The notes: generated by a model from the letters alone, not told the origin. A stretch of DNA of 64,000 bases from Pseudomonas sp. SG20056 (GCF_031764535.1 NZ_CP134499.1:2418001-2482000), one strand, 5' to 3'. Positions 51,620 to 62,087 are shown, counted from the stretch's first letter. Translations and numbers: made by a program.

Positions 51620-53062
51620 ATGAGCACAGCAATCAGTCCGACTGCTTATAACTACAAGGTGGTTCGCCAGTTCGCCGTAATGACGGTGATCTGGGGAGTC
51701 ATTGGCATGAGCCTGGGTGTTTTCATCGCCGCACAGCTGGTGTGGCCTGAACTTAACCTGGGTATGGAATGGACGAGCTTTGGCCGTCTGCGTCCGCTGC
51801 ACACCAACGCGGTGATTTTCGCCTTCGGTGGTTGTGCACTGATGGCCACCTCGTTCTACGTGGTGCAACGCACCAGCCAGGCACGCCTGATCTCTGATGG
51901 CCTTGCCGCGTTCGTATTCTGGGGCTGGCAAGCCGTGATCGTCGCAGCAGTGATCACTCTGCCGATGGGTTTCACCGGTTCCAAGGAATACGCCGAGCTT
52001 GAGTGGCCAATCGATATCCTCCTGGGCATCGTCTGGATCGCTTATGCCGTGGTGTTCTTCGGCACCATCATCAAACGCCAGACCAAGCATATTTATGTAG
52101 GTAACTGGTTCTTCGGTGCCTTTATCCTGGTTACCGCGATGCTGCACATCGTTAACAGCGCGGCCGTTCCGGTCAGCCTGTTCAAGTCGTACTCCATGTA
52201 CGCTGGTGCAACAGACGCGATGATCCAGTGGTGGTACGGCCACAACGCAGTGGGTTTCTTCCTGACCACCGGCTTCCTGGGCATGATGTACTACTTCGTA
52301 CCCAAGCAGGCTGAGCGTCCGATCTACTCCTACCGCCTGTCCATCGTGCACTTCTGGGCACTGATCACCCTGTACATCTGGGCCGGCCCGCACCACCTGC
52401 ACTACACCGCGCTGCCAGATTGGGCTCAATCCCTTGGTATGGCCATGTCGATCATCCTGCTGGCGCCAAGCTGGGGCGGCATGATCAACGGCATGATGAG
52501 CCTGTCGGGCGCCTGGCATAAGCTGCGTACCGACCCAATCCTGCGTTTCCTGGTGGTATCGCTGGCGTTCTACGGCATGTCGACCTTCGAAGGTCCGATG
52601 ATGGCGATCAAGACCGTCAACGCCTTGTCCCACTACACCGACTGGACCATCGGCCACGTACACGCCGGCGCGCTCGGCTGGGTAGCGATGATTTCCATCG
52701 GTGCGCTGTACCACCTGATCCCGAAAGTCTTCGGTCGCCCGCAGATGCACAGCGTTGGCCTGATCAACGCGCACTTCTGGTTGGCCACCATCGGCACCGT
52801 GCTGTACATCGCCTCGATGTGGGTCAACGGCATCACCCAAGGTCTGATGTGGCGTGCGGTCAACGAAGACGGCACCCTCACCTACTCCTTCGTTGAAGCG
52901 CTGGAAGCCAGCCACCCGGGCTACGTGGTGCGCATGATCGGCGGCGCCTTCTTCGTCGCGGGCATGCTGCTGATGGCTTACAACACCTACCGCACCGTGC
53001 GTGCCGCCAAGGCTTCTGAATACGAAGCCGCTGCACAGATCCCTGCTGGAGTAGCGCACTGA
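51620..53062 (+). CDS. ccoN: cbb3-type cytochrome c oxidase subunit I, first set (CcoN1)
   Basis: A 480-residue oxygen-reducing subunit, very similar to CcoN2 over its full length, with all haem and copper ligand segments kept ([54 protein letters not shown]). The start was set at 51620 ([19 protein letters not shown]) to match CcoN2; the frame is open to 51479 but that part is not conserved. The seven-base stretch before each ccoN start region shares AACCGTGGA (51604-51612; 48034-48042), a relic of duplication of the leader as well as the genes. By position this is the P. aeruginosa cco1 operon. Confidence 0.95.
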   Translation: MSTAISPTAYNYKVVRQFAVMTVIWGVIGMSLGVFIAAQLVWPELNLGMEWTSFGRLRPLHTNAVIFAFGGCALMATSFYVVQRTSQARLISDGLAAFVFWGWQAVIVAAVITLPMGFTGSKEYAELEWPIDILLGIVWIAYAVVFFGTIIKRQTKHIYVGNWFFGAFILVTAMLHIVNSAAVPVSLFKSYSMYAGATDAMIQWWYGHNAVGFFLTTGFLGMMYYFVPKQAERPIYSYRLSIVHFWALITLYIWAGPHHLHYTALPDWAQSLGMAMSIILLAPSWGGMINGMMSLSGAWHKLRTDPILRFLVVSLAFYGMSTFEGPMMAIKTVNALSHYTDWTIGHVHAGALGWVAMISIGALYHLIPKVFGRPQMHSVGLINAHFWLATIGTVLYIASMWVNGITQGLMWRAVNEDGTLTYSFVEALEASHPGYVVRMIGGAFFVAGMLLMAYNTYRTVRAAKASEYEAAAQIPAGVAH

Positions 53063-53670
53063 TGAAACACGAAATCATTGAGAAGAATATTGGCCTGATG
53101 GCGCTGCTGATGGTTCTGGCCGTCAGCATCGGCGGCCTGACTCAAATTGTTCCGCTGTTTTTCCAGGACGTGACCAACGAGCCGGTAGAAGGCCTCAAGC
53201 CTTACACCGCGCTGCAACTGGAAGGCCGCGATGTGTACATCGCCAACGGCTGTGTCGGCTGCCACTCGCAGATGATCCGTCCGTTCCGTGCTGAAACCGA
53301 ACGTTACGGCCACTACTCGGTAGCCGGTGAAAGCGTCTGGGACCACCCGTTCCTGTGGGGTTCCAAGCGTACCGGCCCGGACCTGGCGCGTGTTGGCGGC
53401 CGCTACTCGGATGAATGGCAACGTGCGCACCTGTACAACCCGCGCAACGTAGTGCCTGAGTCGAAGATGCCGGCCTACCCCTGGCTGGTCGAGAACAAAC
53501 TCGACGGCAAGGACACCGCCAAGAAGATGGAAGTCATGCGTGGCTTCGGCATTCCTTACACCGATGAAGACATCGCCGGTGCCAAGGATGCTGTAAAAGG
53601 CAAAACCGAAATGGACGCCATCGTTGCGTACCTGCAGGTTCTCGGCACTTCCATCAAGAACAAACGGTAA
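53062..53670 (+). CDS. ccoO: cbb3 oxidase subunit II (CcoO1)
   Basis: A 202-residue monohaem cytochrome c, same length as CcoO2. It has one N-terminal anchor helix, the haem motif [13 protein letters not shown] near residue 64 and the distal [10 protein letters not shown]. It differs from CcoO2 chiefly in residues 145-175 ([24 protein letters not shown]). The start overlaps the ccoN1 stop by one base. Confidence 0.96.
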   Translation: MKHEIIEKNIGLMALLMVLAVSIGGLTQIVPLFFQDVTNEPVEGLKPYTALQLEGRDVYIANGCVGCHSQMIRPFRAETERYGHYSVAGESVWDHPFLWGSKRTGPDLARVGGRYSDEWQRAHLYNPRNVVPESKMPAYPWLVENKLDGKDTAKKMEVMRGFGIPYTDEDIAGAKDAVKGKTEMDAIVAYLQVLGTSIKNKR

Positions 53671-53676
53671 CGCGCG

Positions 53677-53862
53677 ATGGATATCGGGACTATTCGCGGC
53701 ATAGGTACAGCAGTGGTGTTCATCGCCTTTATCGGCGTTGTGCTCTGGGCCTACAGCAGCAAGCGTAAATCCAGCTTCGACGAGGCCGCTAACCTGCCCT
53801 TCGCCGACGATCCCAAACCCAACGAGCGTGACGAGCAATCTTCCAGGAGCAATAACCAATGA
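53677..53862 (+). CDS. ccoQ: cbb3 oxidase small subunit (CcoQ1)
   Basis: A 61-residue single-helix protein: [20 protein letters not shown], then [10 protein letters not shown] and the shared [15 protein letters not shown] tail. It lacks the N-terminal extension of CcoQ2. It starts six bases after ccoO1 and overlaps ccoP1 by four bases. Confidence 0.93.
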   Translation: MDIGTIRGIGTAVVFIAFIGVVLWAYSSKRKSSFDEAANLPFADDPKPNERDEQSSRSNNQ

Positions 53863-54848
53863 CCACGTTCTGGAGTTGGTACGTAACCATTCTGTCTCTG
53901 GGCACCATCTTTGCCCTGACTTGGCTGATCTTCGGCACCCGCAAGGGCCAGCGCGAAGAAACCACCGAAGAAACTGTCGGCCACTCCTTCGACGGTATCG
54001 AAGAGTTCGACAACCCGCTGCCCAAGTGGTGGTTCATGCTGTTCGTCGGCACCATCATCTTTGCTCTCGGTTACCTGGCCCTCTACCCGGGCCTGGGTAA
54101 CTGGAAAGGTTTGCTGCCGGGCTACGACTACCTCGACACCGAGGCCAAGACGCCGTTTGCCACCAATATCGAAATTGCTGGTGGTTTAGAACGCAACGCA
54201 GGCTGGACCGGCGTGCACCAGTGGGAAAAAGAGATGGCCAAGGCTGATGCCCAGTACGGCCCGATCTTTGCCAAGTACGCCGCCATGCCGATCGAACAAG
54301 TGGCCCAGGACGAGCAAGCGCTGAAAATGGGCGGTCGCCTGTTTGCCTCCAACTGCTCGGTCTGCCACGGTTCCGACGCCAAGGGTGCCTACGGCTTCCC
54401 TAACCTGACCGACAACGACTGGCTGTACGGCGGCGAGCCGGAAACCATCAAGACCACCATCATGGCCGGTCGTCAGGGCATGATGCCTGCGCAGCTCGAT
54501 GCTCTGGGCGAAGAAGGTATCCGTAACGTGGCTGGCTACATTCGCAGCCTCTCCGGTTTGAAAAACCCGGAAGGTATCGCGGTTGACCTTGCCGCAGGTC
54601 AAGACATCTTCGCGACTACTTGTGCAGTCTGTCATGGCGCTGAAGGTAAGGGTCAACATGCCATGGGCGCACCCAACCTGACCGACAAAGTCTGGCTCTA
54701 CGGCTCCAGCTTTGCTCAGGTGCAACAAACTCTGCGCTACGGCCGTAACGGCAAGATGCCAGCTCAGGCTGATTTCCTGGGCAACGATAAAGTGCATCTA
54801 CTGGCGGCTTACGTGTACAGCCTGTCGCAAGGTAAAACCGAGAAGTGA
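53859..54848 (+). CDS. ccoP: cbb3 oxidase dihaem subunit III (CcoP1)
   Basis: A 329-residue dihaem cytochrome c. Two N-terminal hydrophobic segments precede two cytochrome c domains with [11 protein letters not shown] near residue 165 and [11 protein letters not shown] near 252. Between the second helix and the first haem domain it has about 17 extra residues ([19 protein letters not shown], after LPGYD) compared with CcoP2, which would change the reach or docking of the first haem domain. It is last in cco1; ccoG follows after 137 bases. Confidence 0.96.
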   Translation: MTTFWSWYVTILSLGTIFALTWLIFGTRKGQREETTEETVGHSFDGIEEFDNPLPKWWFMLFVGTIIFALGYLALYPGLGNWKGLLPGYDYLDTEAKTPFATNIEIAGGLERNAGWTGVHQWEKEMAKADAQYGPIFAKYAAMPIEQVAQDEQALKMGGRLFASNCSVCHGSDAKGAYGFPNLTDNDWLYGGEPETIKTTIMAGRQGMMPAQLDALGEEGIRNVAGYIRSLSGLKNPEGIAVDLAAGQDIFATTCAVCHGAEGKGQHAMGAPNLTDKVWLYGSSFAQVQQTLRYGRNGKMPAQADFLGNDKVHLLAAYVYSLSQGKTEK

Positions 54849-54985
54849 TTCTCCGGCTCTGGCAGGCGCGACCGCTGGTCGCACCTGCCGAGCAATCGTC
54901 AGGCGTACCATAGCGCAAGAGCCCGTATGACTTCGGCCGGCACGTATCGGTTGAAGCAGCCAATCAACCGCCGTGGTACGAACTG

Positions 54986-56398
54986 ATGAGCGCACAGATT
55001 CCAGTCAAAGACGTCACCCCTGCCCCGGCCAAGGTCGAAGTTGTCGACCTGTACGCCAACCGCGAAAAAATCTACACCCGCTCCTTCACCGGCATCTTCC
55101 GTAACTTGCGCATGCTCGGTGGCGCAGCCCTGTTCCTGTTGTACTTCGGCACCGTATGGTTGAACTGGAATGGTCGTCAGGCCGTCTGGTGGAACCTGCC
55201 GGAGCGCAAGTTCTATATCTTCGGCTCAACCTACTGGCCGCAGGATTTCGTCCTGCTCTCGGCGCTGCTGATCATCGCCGCCTTCGGCCTGTTCTTTATC
55301 ACCGTGTTCGCTGGCCGCGTGTGGTGTGGCTACACCTGCCCGCAGAGCGTGTTCACCTGGGTATTCATGTGGGCGGAGAAAGTCACCGAAGGTGACCGCA
55401 ACCAGCGTATGAAGCTCGACAAGACCCCCATGAGCACCCAGAAATTCCTGCGCAAGCTGGCCAAACACGGCATCTGGGTCGGCGTTTCGCTGGTCACCGC
55501 GATCACCTTCGTCGGCTACTTCACGCCAATTCGCGAGCTGATACCCGAACTGTTCACCCTGGAGGCCAGTGGCTGGGCGCTGTTCTGGGTTGGTTTCTTC
55601 ACCCTCGCCACCTATGGCAACGCCGGCTACCTGCGTGAGCAGGTGTGCATCTACATGTGCCCCTACGCGCGCTTCCAGAGCGTGATGTTCGACCAGGACA
55701 CCCTGATCGTCTCCTATGACCCGCGCCGTGGCGAATCCCGTGGCCCGCGCAAGAAGGACGCCGACTACAAGGCCCAAGGCCTGGGTGACTGTATCGACTG
55801 CAAGATGTGCGTACACGTCTGCCCTACCGGCATCGATATCCGCGACGGCCTGCAGATCGAATGCATCGGCTGCGCGGCCTGTATCGATGCCTGTGACAGC
55901 ATCATGGAGAAGATGAACTACCCGAAAGGGCTGATCAGCTACACCACCGAACACAACCTGTCCGGACAGAAAACCAACCTGGTGCGCCCGCGCCTGATTG
56001 GTTACGCGGTGGCGCTGACTGCCATGTTCTGCGTGTTCGCCTGGGCCATCGCCGAGCGTTCACTGGTGGAGCTGGATGTGCTCAAGGACCGTGTGCTCTA
56101 CCGCGAAAACGAAGAGGGCCGGATCGAGAACGTCTACACCCTGAAGATCATGAACAAGGCCCAGCACGACGTGACCTACCTGATCGAAGCCGATGGCCTC
56201 GACGGTCTGGTGTACGAAGGCAAGCGCGAGATCAAGGCAATCGCTGGCGAGGTGTTGTCCTTACCGGTCGAGCTGTCCATCGAGCCGGAAAAGCTACCTT
56301 CAAGCACCAATGAAATCACTTTCCACCTGCACTCGGTGGATGACCCCAGTATCAAAACCGACGCCGCCAGCCGCTTTATCGGCCCGAGCGTGCGCTGA
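54986..56398 (+). CDS. ccoG: cbb3 oxidase accessory Fe-S protein CcoG
   Basis: A 470-residue membrane protein (also RdxA/FixG) that acts as a cupric reductase supplying Cu(I) for the CuB centre. Several membrane helices (about 38-56, 85-108, 160-180, 195-215 and 340-358) surround polyferredoxin motifs: CGYTCPQSVFTWVFMWAE near 113 and two clusters CIDCKMCVHVCPTG and CIGCAACIDACDS near 266-315. A C-terminal Ig-like domain (about 370-470) faces the periplasm. It heads the ccoGHIS group; its promoter in 54849-54985 was not identified. Confidence 0.96.
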   Translation: MSAQIPVKDVTPAPAKVEVVDLYANREKIYTRSFTGIFRNLRMLGGAALFLLYFGTVWLNWNGRQAVWWNLPERKFYIFGSTYWPQDFVLLSALLIIAAFGLFFITVFAGRVWCGYTCPQSVFTWVFMWAEKVTEGDRNQRMKLDKTPMSTQKFLRKLAKHGIWVGVSLVTAITFVGYFTPIRELIPELFTLEASGWALFWVGFFTLATYGNAGYLREQVCIYMCPYARFQSVMFDQDTLIVSYDPRRGESRGPRKKDADYKAQGLGDCIDCKMCVHVCPTGIDIRDGLQIECIGCAACIDACDSIMEKMNYPKGLISYTTEHNLSGQKTNLVRPRLIGYAVALTAMFCVFAWAIAERSLVELDVLKDRVLYRENEEGRIENVYTLKIMNKAQHDVTYLIEADGLDGLVYEGKREIKAIAGEVLSLPVELSIEPEKLPSSTNEITFHLHSVDDPSIKTDAASRFIGPSVR

Positions 56399-56410
56399 TT
56401 AGAGAAGCCC

Positions 56411-56935
56411 ATGTCTGAACCCATTGCTGAAAAGAACGCCGAAATCATCAAGCCCTGGTACAAGCAATTCTGGCCCTGGTTCCTGATTGGCCTGCTGGCC
56501 TATTCAGTGGTCCAGGGGTTAACCCTGCTGACCATCGCCACGAAGAACCCGCCAGGGCTGATTTCCGATGACTATTACGACGTCGGCAAGGGCATCAACC
56601 AGTCGTTGGAGCGGGAAAACCACGCCATCCGCCTCAAGCTGCACGCCGTTCTGGTGCTGGACGAGGAAACCGGCGTCGCCAGCCTGCAGCTGAGCGGCAA
56701 CAGCCGGCCGCAGCAACTGGTGCTTAACCTGATCTCGCCGACCCAGCCGGAACGCGACCGTCGGGTGATTCTGCAACCGCAGGCAGATGGCAGTTACAGC
56801 GGGCAGATGATTGATGCGGTTGAAGGCCGTCGCTTTGTCGAGCTGATCGGCCAGGAAGGCGGCAAGGACTGGCGGCTGTTCGAAGAGGAAAACGTCAAGA
56901 GCGGAAAAACGATCAACCTCGGGGATGCCCAATAA
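56411..56935 (+). CDS. ccoH: cbb3 oxidase assembly protein CcoH (FixH)
   Basis: A 174-residue protein with one N-terminal membrane helix (about 19-38: [20 protein letters not shown]) and a periplasmic FixH domain. The family is needed for a stable cbb3 complex and contacts CcoI-delivered copper or CcoP. The short [17 protein letters not shown] motif after the helix is characteristic. It starts 12 bases after ccoG and ends eight bases before ccoI. Confidence 0.93.
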   Translation: MSEPIAEKNAEIIKPWYKQFWPWFLIGLLAYSVVQGLTLLTIATKNPPGLISDDYYDVGKGINQSLERENHAIRLKLHAVLVLDEETGVASLQLSGNSRPQQLVLNLISPTQPERDRRVILQPQADGSYSGQMIDAVEGRRFVELIGQEGGKDWRLFEEENVKSGKTINLGDAQ

Positions 56936-56943
56936 GCACACCG

Positions 56944-59343
56944 ATGGCCAGTCCGACTCCCTGCTATCACTGTGGCCTGCCGGTTCCTGCCGGCAGCCGT
57001 TTCCAGACCCAGGTACTGGGTGCAACCCGCGAGATGTGCTGCCCGGGCTGTCAGGCAGTGGCCGAAGCCATTGTCAGCGGCGGTCTGGAGCACTACTACA
57101 AGCACCGCAGCGAAAGCGCCGCCAACCCGCAAAGCCTGCCCCAGGCGCTGCCTGACGAGTTGGCGCTGTATGACCGCAGCGACGTGCAGCAGCCCTTTGT
57201 CGAACATGACGGCGAACTCAGCGAGACCTGCCTGCTGATCGAAGGCATCAGCTGCGCGGCCTGTGGCTGGTTGATCGAAAAACACCTGCGCAGCCTTCCA
57301 GGCGTCAGCGAGGCGCACCTCAACCTGTCCAACCACCGCCTGCAAGTGCGCTGGGCCGACAGCCAACTGCCGCTCAGCAGCCTGCTCAAGGCGCTGCGCA
57401 AGATCGGCTACGCTGCCCACCCCTGGCAGGCCGATGCCGCCGCCGAACAGCTGCACCGCGAGAACCGTCGCGCCATGCGCGAGCTGGGCGTGGTCGGCAT
57501 GCTGTGGATGCAGGTGATGATGGCGACCATGGCCACCTGGCCGGAATTCAACATCGACCTCAGCCCCGAGCTGGACAAGATCCTGCGCTGGGTCAGCCTG
57601 TTTCTCACCACACCGATTGTCTTCTACTGCTGCGGCCAGTTCTTCCGTGGCGCGCTGCGCGACCTGCGCACCCGCCACCTGACCATGGATGTATCGGTAT
57701 CCCTGGCGATTGGCGGCGCCTACATCGCCGGGATCTGGTCAACCGTCACCGGCCAGGGCGAGCTGTATTTCGATGCGGTGGGCATGTTCGCCCTGTTTCT
57801 GCTGGCCGGCCGCTATCTGGAGCGCCGCGCCCGCGAACGCACAGCTGCCGCCACCGCGCAGCTGGTCAATCTGCTACCGGCCTCCTGCCTACGCCTGGAC
57901 GCAGCAGGTCAGAGCCAGCGCATTCTGCTCAATGAACTGCAGGTCGGCGATCAGGTACTGGTGCCGCCCGGCGCCCTGCTGCCCGCCGATGGTTGCATCA
58001 TCCAGGGTCAGTCGAGCGTGGATGAGTCCGTGCTGACCGGCGAGTACCTGCCACAACCACGCAACGTCGGCGACAGCGTGACCGCCGGCACACTCAATGT
58101 CGAAGGGCCGCTGCAAATTGAAGTGCAGGCCCTCGGTGATGCCACGCGACTGTCGGCCATCGTTCGCCTGCTGGAGCGTGCGCAAAGCGACAAACCGCGC
58201 CTGGCGGTACTGGCCGATCAGGTTGCGCAGTGGTTCCTGCTGATTGTCCTGGTGGTGGCGGCTGTCGTCGGCCTGGTCTGGTGGCAGCTCGATCCCTCGC
58301 GGGCGTTCTGGATTGTCCTGGCCCTGCTGGTCGCCACCTGCCCTTGCGCGCTCGCCCTGGCCACGCCAACAGCACTAACCGCCGCCACGGGTTCTCTGCA
58401 CAAACTGGGCATGCTGCTGACCCGCGGCCATGTACTCGAAGGGCTCAATCAAATTGACACCCTGGTGCTGGACAAGACCGGCACCCTCACCGAAGGTCGC
58501 CTGACCCTCAGCGCCATCCACCCCCTGCGCGAGCTGGATGCCGACACCTGCCTGGCCTTGGCCGCAGCGCTGGAAAACCGCTCAGAACACCCGATTGCCC
58601 GCGCCTTCGGCCAGGCCCCTGAGGCCGCCGAAGCGGTCGACAGCCATCCAGGTTTGGGCCTGCAGGGGCGTGTTGGCAAACGGCTGCTGCGTATCGGCGA
58701 GGCCAATTTTGTCTGCGCGCTGAGTACACAACCGGCGCCGACGATTAGCGGCGAACACGGCCAATGGCTGTTGCTAGGCGATGAGCAAGGGCCGCTGGCC
58801 TGGTTTGTATTGAATGACCGCCTGCGTGACGACGCGCCGCAACTGATCGACATGGCCAAGAGCAAAGGCTGGCAGATCATGCTGCTGTCCGGCGACAGCT
58901 CACCGATGGTCGGCGAAGTGGCGCGCCAGCTGGGCATCACAGACGCCCGTGGCGGCCTCACGCCGGATGCCAAGCTGGAGGTGCTCAAGCAGCTGCACAG
59001 CCAGGGCCGCCGGGTGCTGATGCTGGGTGACGGGGTTAACGATGTGCCGGTATTGGCCGCCGCCGATATCAGCGTGGCCATGGGCAGCGCCACCGACCTG
59101 GCGAAAACCAGCGCCGATGCCGTGCTGCTGTCCAACCGCCTGAGCAGCCTGGTGCAGGCGCTACACATGGCGCAACGAACCCGGCGCATCATCATCGAGA
59201 ATCTAACCTGGGCCAGCCTGTACAATGGCCTGGTGCTGCCCTTCGCCGCTATCGGCTGGATCACCCCCATCTGGGCCGCGCTGGGCATGTCGGTAAGTTC
59301 ATTGCTGGTGGTGATCAACGCTCTGCGTCTGACACGCACCTAG
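56944..59343 (+). CDS. ccoI: copper-transporting P-type ATPase for cbb3 assembly
   Basis: A 799-residue P1B-type ATPase (CcoI/FixI, CtpA type) that exports copper to the periplasm for oxidase assembly. Features in order: an N-terminal cysteine-rich zinc-ribbon-like domain (CYHCGLPV, MCCPGCQAV), a heavy-metal domain with CAACGW near residue 102, eight membrane helices, the ion-path motif CPCALALATPTAL near 463, the phosphorylation site DKTGTLTEG near 511 and the hinge GDGVNDVPVLAAADISVAMG near 697. All P1B-1 motifs are intact. It starts eight bases after ccoH. Confidence 0.97.
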   Translation: MASPTPCYHCGLPVPAGSRFQTQVLGATREMCCPGCQAVAEAIVSGGLEHYYKHRSESAANPQSLPQALPDELALYDRSDVQQPFVEHDGELSETCLLIEGISCAACGWLIEKHLRSLPGVSEAHLNLSNHRLQVRWADSQLPLSSLLKALRKIGYAAHPWQADAAAEQLHRENRRAMRELGVVGMLWMQVMMATMATWPEFNIDLSPELDKILRWVSLFLTTPIVFYCCGQFFRGALRDLRTRHLTMDVSVSLAIGGAYIAGIWSTVTGQGELYFDAVGMFALFLLAGRYLERRARERTAAATAQLVNLLPASCLRLDAAGQSQRILLNELQVGDQVLVPPGALLPADGCIIQGQSSVDESVLTGEYLPQPRNVGDSVTAGTLNVEGPLQIEVQALGDATRLSAIVRLLERAQSDKPRLAVLADQVAQWFLLIVLVVAAVVGLVWWQLDPSRAFWIVLALLVATCPCALALATPTALTAATGSLHKLGMLLTRGHVLEGLNQIDTLVLDKTGTLTEGRLTLSAIHPLRELDADTCLALAAALENRSEHPIARAFGQAPEAAEAVDSHPGLGLQGRVGKRLLRIGEANFVCALSTQPAPTISGEHGQWLLLGDEQGPLAWFVLNDRLRDDAPQLIDMAKSKGWQIMLLSGDSSPMVGEVARQLGITDARGGLTPDAKLEVLKQLHSQGRRVLMLGDGVNDVPVLAAADISVAMGSATDLAKTSADAVLLSNRLSSLVQALHMAQRTRRIIIENLTWASLYNGLVLPFAAIGWITPIWAALGMSVSSLLVVINALRLTRT

Positions 59344-59443
59344 GGGGATCACGCTTCACCGCCCCACCACCGCGCCGTCGAGGTGGAAGTAACAACCGAC
59401 ATGCACAGGTCAAACAGTCCACTAATACGCTCGGCGAGGTCCT

Positions 59444-59722
59444 ATGCGAAACAACATGACTGGCAAGGTTGCCGGGTGGGTGCGCTTACTGGCCGTGGTG
59501 CTGTTCAGCCTGCAGCTGTTTATGGCGTACCACGTTGCCACCGCGCTGATCAGCCAGCAGGCCACGCTTAGCAGCCTGTTTACTGACAGCCTGCCGGATA
59601 TCCTGATCATGCTTTTCCTTAATGTTCTGTTTGCCTTCGTCGCGCTGACCGGCCGCAGCCCGGATAGACTCTTCCCAGTTGCCAGCCTCGATCTGCGGCA
59701 ATTCTTGCGCCGGAGCCACTGA
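59444..59722 (+). CDS. small two-helix membrane protein between ccoI and ccoS
   Basis: A 92-residue protein with two hydrophobic helices (about 12-34 and 48-66) and a basic tail. GAGG at 59436-59439 precedes ATG 59444 at slightly short spacing; an ATG at 59456 is an alternative. A gene of the same kind occupies this position in P. aeruginosa, between ccoI and ccoS. Its tail reads in frame up to three bases before ccoS, so it is in the operon. The function is unknown; a role in cbb3 assembly is inferred from position only. Confidence 0.75.
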   Translation: MRNNMTGKVAGWVRLLAVVLFSLQLFMAYHVATALISQQATLSSLFTDSLPDILIMLFLNVLFAFVALTGRSPDRLFPVASLDLRQFLRRSH

Positions 59723-59725
59723 GCC

Positions 59726-59944
59726 ATGCCCGCCCTCTATATCCTGATCCCGGTTGCCATCGCCCTGGTGGCCTTTGCCATCTGGCTGTTCTTCTGGGCG
59801 GTGGACAGCGGTCAGTACGACGACCTCGACGGCCCGGCCCACAGCATCCTGTTCGATGACGAAGACCCCAAGCACACTGCCGCCGTAAGCCAGGTTCAAC
59901 AACTCGACGAATCTCAGCCCGACCAGGACAAGCCCGGTGCTTGA
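59726..59944 (+). CDS. ccoS: cbb3 oxidase maturation protein CcoS
   Basis: A 72-residue protein with one membrane helix (about 4-26) and the typical FWAVDSGQYDDLDGPAHSIL segment (split here near residues 28-47), the hallmark of CcoS. It is needed for insertion of haem b and copper into CcoN. It starts three bases after the preceding gene and overlaps the next by eight bases. Confidence 0.95.
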   Translation: MPALYILIPVAIALVAFAIWLFFWAVDSGQYDDLDGPAHSILFDDEDPKHTAAVSQVQQLDESQPDQDKPGA

Positions 59945-60620
59945 GCTGCTGCCGCTGCTGATCTCGGCACTGATTCTCGGCCTGCTCGGCGGCGGACATT
60001 GCCTGGGTATGTGCGGCGGCCTGATGGGCGCGCTGACCCTGGCCATTCCGCCCGAGCGGCGCGCACAGCGCTTTCAGCTGCTGCTGGCCTACAACCTGGG
60101 ACGCATCTTCAGTTACAGCCTGGCCGGCCTGCTGCTTGGCCTGGCGGGCTGGGCATTAGCCAATAGCCCTTTGGTCATGGGCCTGCGGGTGATTGCGGCG
60201 TTGCTGCTGATCGCCATGGGGCTGTATCTGGCCGGCTGGTGGAGTGGCCTGACCCGTATCGAAGCCCTCGGCCATGGCCTCTGGCGGTATATCCAGCCAC
60301 TGGCCCGGCGTTTTATGCCGGTCACCAGTTTGCCGCATGCCTTGATGCTCGGCGGCCTGTGGGGCTGGCTGCCCTGCGGCCTGGTTTACAGCACCCTGTT
60401 GTGGGCCGCCAGCCAAGGCAATGCAGTCGACAGCGCTGCGCTAATGCTTGCCTTTGGCCTCGGCACCTTGCCAGTGCTGCTAGCCACCGGCATCGCCGCC
60501 GAACGCCTGACCGCCTTGCTGCGCAAACAGGGTGTGCGCACGGCAGCCGGCATTCTGGTGATCCTCTTCGGCCTGTGGACAATGCCCGGCCCGCACCAGC
60601 ACTGGCTGATGGGTCACTAG
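59937..60620 (+). CDS. sulfite exporter TauE/SafE (CcoS-linked) membrane protein
   Basis: A 227-residue membrane protein with about six helices, starting at GTG 59937 inside ccoS (eight-base overlap). The first helix carries GLLGGGHCLGMCGGLMG (residues 13-29), where a HCxGMCGG motif is typical of the TauE/SafE-like group often found beside cbb3 genes and linked to copper delivery. The later GLWGWLPCGLVYS motif near 138-150 is the matching half. It closes the cco accessory operon just before the hemN Anr box. The transported ion is not proven; copper is plausible from the Cys/Met/His motif. Confidence 0.85.
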   Translation: MLELLPLLISALILGLLGGGHCLGMCGGLMGALTLAIPPERRAQRFQLLLAYNLGRIFSYSLAGLLLGLAGWALANSPLVMGLRVIAALLLIAMGLYLAGWWSGLTRIEALGHGLWRYIQPLARRFMPVTSLPHALMLGGLWGWLPCGLVYSTLLWAASQGNAVDSAALMLAFGLGTLPVLLATGIAAERLTALLRKQGVRTAAGILVILFGLWTMPGPHQHWLMGH

Positions 60621-60628
60621 CAGGCCGC

Positions 60629-60642
60629 TTGATACAGGTCAA
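60629..60642 (+). promoter_or_regulatory. Anr box of hemN
   Basis: TTGAT-ACAG-GTCAA, a full match to TTGAT-N4-(A/G)TCAA. With the box at -41.5, the -10 falls on TAGACT (60665-60670) and transcription starts near 60677, 28 bases before hemN. This is the expected anaerobic class II arrangement. Confidence 0.85.
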
Positions 60643-60704
60643 AACACCCCAGCCGCAGCGCTCATAGACTGCCCGGTATTGAAAGCCAAACCGGGAATAC
60701 CCGC

Positions 60705-62087
60705 ATGCTCAACGCCATCCAGTGGGACAGCACCCTGATCCGCCGCTACGACCAGGCCGGCCCGCGCTATACCTCCTATCCGACCGCCGTGCAGTTCCAT
60801 GAGCGCATCAGCCAGTTCGACCTGCTGCACGCCCTGCGCGAAAGCCGCAAGGCGCTGCGGCCGCTGTCGCTGTATGTGCACATCCCGTTCTGCGCGCACA
60901 TCTGCTACTACTGCGCCTGCAACAAGGTGATCACCAAGGATCGCGGCCGCGCCCAGCCCTATCTGGAAAAGCTCGAACGCGAAATCGAGATCATCAGCCG
61001 CCACCTCGATCCGCAGCAGAAGGTCGAGCAGCTGCACTTCGGCGGCGGCACGCCAACCTTTCTAAGTCACGATGAACTGCGCCACCTGATGGCCCACCTG
61101 CGCCAGCATTTCAACCTGCTGGATGACGACAGCGGTGACTACAGCATCGAGATCGACCCGCGCGAAGCCGACTGGTCGACCATGGGCCTGCTCCGCGAGC
61201 TGGGTTTCAACCGCGTCAGCCTGGGCGTGCAGGACCTCGACCCGGCCGTGCAACGGGCGGTCAATCGCCTGCAAACCCTGGAAGAAACCCGCGCCATCGT
61301 CGAAGCCGCACGCACCCTGCAGTTTCGCTCGGTCAACATCGACCTGATCTACGGCCTGCCGCTGCAAACCCCGGAGCGCTTCGCCCGTACCGTGGCCGAA
61401 GTGATTGCCCTGCAGCCCGATCGCCTGTCGCTGTTCAATTACGCCCACCTGCCCGAGCGCTTTATGCCGCAGCGGCGGATCAACACCAGTGACCTGCCCA
61501 GCCCCGCCGACAAACTGGCCATGCTGCAGGCCAGCATCGAGCAACTGAGCGCCGCCGGTTACCGCTATATCGGCATGGATCACTTCGCCCTGCCCGACGA
61601 CGAACTGGCCAGCGCTCAGGAAGACGGCAGCCTGCAGCGCAACTTCCAGGGCTACACCACTCACGGTCATTGCGACCTGATCGGTTTGGGCGTGTCATCG
61701 ATCAGCCAGATTGGCGACCTCTACTGCCAGAACAGCAGCGATTTGAGCCAATACCAGGAAAGCCTCGACCACAGCGAACTGGCTACCCGGCGCGGCCTGC
61801 ACTGCGACCCGGACGACCGCTTGCGCCGCGCAGTGATTCAACAGCTGATCTGCCATTTTCAGTTGCGTTTTGCTGATATCGAGCAAGCCTATGCCATCGA
61901 TTTTCGCAGCTACTTTGCCGATATCTGGCCGCAGTTGCAGCAGATGGCCAGTGATGGCCTGATTGAACTGAACGCTCAGGGCATTGCGGTGCTGCCGGCT
62001 GGTCGGCTACTGGTGCGTTCACTGTGCATGCTGTTTGATCGCTACCTGAATGAGCTGAGTCGGCAACGTTTTTCCCGAGTGATCTAG
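60705..62087 (+). CDS. hemN: oxygen-independent coproporphyrinogen III oxidase
   Basis: A 460-residue radical SAM enzyme that decarboxylates coproporphyrinogen III to protoporphyrinogen IX without oxygen, supplying haem in low oxygen. The radical SAM motif is PFCAHICYYCAC near residues 62-73, the GGGTP segment is near 111-115, and the C-terminal domain carries the HemN-specific region around GMDHFALPDDELA. The length fits true HemN (about 457) rather than HemW. Anr-box control links it to Anr encoded downstream. Confidence 0.96.
   Translation: MLNAIQWDSTLIRRYDQAGPRYTSYPTAVQFHERISQFDLLHALRESRKALRPLSLYVHIPFCAHICYYCACNKVITKDRGRAQPYLEKLEREIEIISRHLDPQQKVEQLHFGGGTPTFLSHDELRHLMAHLRQHFNLLDDDSGDYSIEIDPREADWSTMGLLRELGFNRVSLGVQDLDPAVQRAVNRLQTLEETRAIVEAARTLQFRSVNIDLIYGLPLQTPERFARTVAEVIALQPDRLSLFNYAHLPERFMPQRRINTSDLPSPADKLAMLQASIEQLSAAGYRYIGMDHFALPDDELASAQEDGSLQRNFQGYTTHGHCDLIGLGVSSISQIGDLYCQNSSDLSQYQESLDHSELATRRGLHCDPDDRLRRAVIQQLICHFQLRFADIEQAYAIDFRSYFADIWPQLQQMASDGLIELNAQGIAVLPAGRLLVRSLCMLFDRYLNELSRQRFSRVI

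Noticed and set aside
54951..54967. Anr-like half-sites TTGAA and ATCAA upstream of ccoG
   Set aside because: The half-sites are seven bases apart instead of four and the first has a mismatch.
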